64,000 bases of DNA from Ascaris suum (lineage: Eukaryota; Nematoda; Chromadorea; Rhabditida; Ascarididae). The notes under the pieces are model-generated. The model worked only from the letters and a program-made list of their open reading frames with translations, had not been told where the DNA came from and searched no databases. Positions within the stretch are counted from its first letter, which is position 1. Each line of letters opens with the position of its first letter. Shown piece after piece: positions 34,260 through 64,000 of this stretch. The stretch spans positions 8,459,326 to 8,523,325 of the forward strand of contig CM024187.1 in NCBI GenBank assembly GCA_013433145.1, given 5' to 3'. A program made the position numbers and the translations under genes.

Positions 34260-37200
34260 ACGCATAATGCTTGCAAGTTTTTTCGACATCTAAATATTGA
34301 CGACTCTCCTGGATGCTAATGAGTCAGCAATTTTTTGCCACAGTAGTCGTACTTTTAAGGTATTATAAAAAAGAAAAACAAATGTATATGCAAACTTTTA
34401 TTAAAATCCATCGTTCTACAGAAGAAAAAACAAATCGTGAGCAGACTTTTATAAAATGCTTCAAAGTTTTATGAAGGTAAAACGAATGTATTGATAGGCT
34501 GTATTTGGCATTATAGTCGTCAAAAGAAGCAGGAAGCTTCCAACTCTATTTCCATCAGTTTCCCAATAGAAGCTGCATTGCTAAAAGGTGTTTAAAAGCA
34601 TGTGTGCGTACAAATGGGACATGTGCGCTTTGCCAAAACAAAGTGGCAAAAGCGCGTAGACACGAACTATTTATAATTTGGATAAGCGTTTGGGTCATCT
34701 AAAATTTGAAGGCATTGTTCCGTGTACTTTATTTATTTGTAAACTGGAAAACTGAGCGGAATTCAGAAACGCATATCGTGACAAGCTTCCTACCATGCTT
34801 GTTCACTTGCTTGGTTGGAGAGCCGTGCTGTAGCGCTTCCGTTGAAGCAATGATAATAATTTGCCTACAATCAACTGCAGATGTAACATAAGTCTCACAT
34901 GTTACAAGTATAACTACCGAATGCCAACGGAGGATAGAGGTGGTGCCCTGCTGCCATCTCTTTTCGTCTGAGGATTTTGTGAGTGTAATTTGAAAAGTGG
35001 CTGTAAAATTTTGGAGACAATATTATGTTTTTAATTTTTCGTTGAAGTGATCGAAAATATGTTTAAAGAGCGTTTTTCCACACTAGAAAATTACAGCATA
35101 TTTTTGAGGGTGATAGGGATGTGGTAGGGACAGGCTAAAATACAAAGCATTGAGTTCGTAGTGATATGGATGGAATTCTTCTTCATGCTGAATGTCCCAT
35201 CTGCAAATTTGAGTCGTCTTTCTAAAACTGTTCGGTTTTCCTACTTAAAACTCAAAATTCCAGTACTAATGAGTTTGTGCTGCGCAACTCGAATGAGGTC
35301 ACTTGAATTGCAATCATTTTTCAATGAAAACAGGAGGAGGAATGTATCACTTAGGTGCTCGGTATTTCTTACTGTTTTGCAGGCGATCGTCGTTTCCACT
35401 CGCGCTCACTTGATCTTTTGACCATAACTCTACGCTTAACAGTCCTTTTCTTCTGAAACTTTCGTTCAGTTTTAATTCTTTGAATAAGGAATGATTAAAA
35501 ATTTGAATAAAGAATAATAAAGAAGAATGAATAATTCGTTATTTGTTGCAGCATTTGATGTGCTTCAGAATGCCATTGACTGCTTTACAGCGATTATACG
35601 AGTTTATGATTGTAGTCGAAACTCGCATCGATTTCTCTTGAATGCATTGTTGCGTCGTGCTACAGTGCAATCTTGAGAAGTTTAAAGCTGCTGCTTTATC
35701 ACATAGATAACTATTCTTCTAGCTTTTCAACGATGGCGACTCATCGAATCACTGTCACTATCTAACCAAACGATTTTCAGCATTAGTTGGTTAATAATAA
35801 AAGTCACCAAATGTTATAAGTATACACTATGTGTGGAATCATGTATTTATGCTTGTGTTGTCCTAGAAGGCACACTGTACTATTTATAGGATCGCTGGCG
35901 GTGCTTCAGTATCAGTGTGTAGCCTACTGTTTCGACGAACTTCATAGCAGTTGCCTTCCATGCAAACGTTATTCCTCATATAACAGCCGGGATTCTTGTT
36001 TGCTGGCCTGAAATTTGCCTTTCAAAGAATGCTTAGTGAATTTTTCTGAAGAACAAGTCTGGCGTTTTTTAGTGCAATGCAATGATTCTGGACGAAGAAC
36101 CAGAACCGTTCCTTGACTTGTTGCGGCAAACAAACCTCCTTGCGGCATTTTGAAGCATTAGGCTACCGGGAGATCACGCTCCTCATCCCATTCTTTTCTT
36201 TATTTCCTAATTGATAGTGAGCAATCTTAACGTTTTTATTTACATATCATTGGGATAGCCGCTTTAGGGTATTCATCCTTTTTTTGAATGTTTGTCTCTT
36301 TACGAAAAAACCTTCTAACGCAAATGACATTTTTTTCCTATGATCGTAGTAGTCAACGCATTGCATTAGACATAACGTTTGTTGCAGAATTGCGTGGGCT
36401 TACATACGCATTTCACTGTGTAGTCGCCTTACCTGTTGGAGATTTAGAGTGGATGCAACGATCGAAATTGCAGAAAAACAAAATAGAACGTTCCTCACTT
36501 AAGAGATACTGCTGGACGAATAATAGTTGCTATAACAGCGGTTTATTTGTGAATTCATTCTATAACCCCATCGAGCTGTTTTTGCAAAGGAGCATGCTCA
36601 GATGCTTCCGATTTCCACCTACTGCCATTGAATACATACTTTTATGAAGATTTATAAAAATCTAACGTTTTGCATTTCTTCGCTTGAATGACAATGAAAT
36701 CGAAAGCATAGAAGGAGAGCGCAAAAGAACATTTGCGAGAAGTTATCGCTTTCTCTCAAACGCTTCTTTGTAAAGAAAAAGAAATTCGTCGAAGCCCTAA
36801 TATGTGAAATTTACAAATATTCAATCCGAAATTGTAGTAATGTCTGCAGCTTGTTGGAAGTTCGAAGTAAATGGCGTGGCGAAATGGAGCGTTTTGCATC
36901 GCTTCAACGGTCTGCAGACAAGCAGACAAACAGACACAAATGTTTACGGGATTGATGCAGTTGCGCTTTAACTCACATAGGAGACTTTTGAAAAGACCTA
37001 AGTATTTGGAGGAATTTGAAAACTTTCGCAAAATCATCAGCATCTCGTAATATGGGGGCAGTTTTAGTGCATTTCTTGGACTTGTTAATGATGCCATTTT
37101 GTGGAAAAACATGTTCCATGTCTAGTAACTGGCGCAAGCTGAGCAGTTTATTTGCACTTTGGCTCTCCTTAAAACTACTCCCACTGTGGATTTCATGCCT

Positions 37201-37920
37201 CCGCATATAGTTGAAGCGATTTAAAATTGTGCCCTCAAAAAATTCATCTTTCGCGTGCAGTTAAATGTCATGTCAACAAACATTATGTCATATATTTCTC
37301 GTGAGCATAAAGCACTCACTTATGTGCTGAGCGATTCTACTGTTTCAAAGTTCTGTTTAGCCATATGTTAAAGTTAGAGAATGCCGATGCTTACGCTAAA
37401 AGAGAGTGTTCGGTGTGCTCACATATCGGCTGACATGTTGCTTGCCTCGTTTCTCTCATCATCGAACGCTGCATATGTCCACATTCGATAATCGAACAGT
37501 TTCGCGGCCTAATATTAAACGTTGCACTGTATTTTATAGCTTTTCTTTGCATTAAAAGTTCAGCGTATTCAGCGTAAAGTGTGAAACTGTTAAATGGGAA
37601 CGAGAGATGAAAACAAAGTTGTCAGTGGAAGCCGAATGCTCCTCTTCTCGCTTCTCATCTTGTCTTCGAAAAGTGTTTATTTTTCTTTGCACGACTTCGG
37701 ATTATTTGCTCAACTTTTCTTAACGCCCAATACAAAGCATAGCTCCATCGAACCACGTGTGACGATGTGCGTAGACACATCGGCACATGCCCAGCGATCG
37801 CTATTTGGTGGGGGTGAGCAGTCATGGTTATGGCACTCTTCTTATGATCTGATCATGTGAAATCCCGAGGTGTGCATGCAGAAACGAATGAAAAAGCGAG
37901 ATTAGAAGTGTACATTTGCT
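34260..37920. other. unc-82: Region upstream of the first supported kinase exon
   Basis: About 3.7 kb with no convincing exon. It is likely intron or upstream control DNA of the kinase gene, because exon 37928 begins in mid-codon and so needs an earlier coding exon. A 119-codon plus frame at 36288-36647 and a 118-codon minus frame at 36756-37112 have no domain or splice support. Confidence 0.4.
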
Positions 37921-37927
37921 CATTTAG

Positions 37928-64000
<26,073 letters not shown>

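Overview
This is nuclear DNA from a eukaryote, most probably a nematode. The genes are split into small exons of about 50-240 bp. Most introns begin GTAAGT, GTATGT or a close relative and end in TTTCAG or TTGCAG, with no strong branch or pyrimidine signal further upstream. The best-recognised protein is a NUAK/UNC-82 kinase of nematode style with a very long disordered tail. Introns of about 0.2-2 kb, plus long decayed intergenic DNA, fit a strongylid parasite (hookworm or Haemonchus group) better than Caenorhabditis. That species-level placement is inference. I saw no bacterial operons, rRNA, tRNA or CRISPR.

Layout. (1) 1-3.7 kb: the 3' end of a plus-strand gene of unknown identity (gene A), with a Gln/Pro-rich exon, two helical or coiled-coil exons and a last exon. 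It also has a possible alternative terminal exon with its own poly(A) signal. (2) 3.7-37.9 kb: about 34 kb with no securely identified gene. It holds an open exon-like block at 12.8-13.2 kb that ends in a good donor and may be a 5' exon of the kinase gene. It also holds a minus-strand block of coding-like fragments at 14.1-16.3 kb, an ORF at 18.5-18.8 kb, and a reverse-transcriptase YADD fragment at 20.0-20.2 kb. Two candidate minus-strand exons lie at 25.4-27.2 kb, one ending in a transmembrane segment, and a calpain-like scrap lies at 34.2 kb. (3) 37.9 kb to the window end: one large plus-strand gene, the unc-82/NUAK orthologue. I assembled 33 exons by hand. Their phases agree at every junction and give about 1,500 codons, and the 3' end lies beyond the window. 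Exons 2-7 encode the whole kinase domain. Exons 8-33 encode a long low-complexity tail with two strongly acidic tracts.

The kinase gene is the functional core of the window. Its C. elegans orthologue organises myosin and paramyosin in muscle sarcomeres and belongs to the AMPK-related family activated by LKB1. The sequence shows several possible routes to isoforms: a GC-AG intron whose read-through gives an early stop and a poly(A) signal, ambiguous tandem splice sites, and unusual AAAG acceptors. The rest of the window is mainly repeats and decayed mobile DNA.
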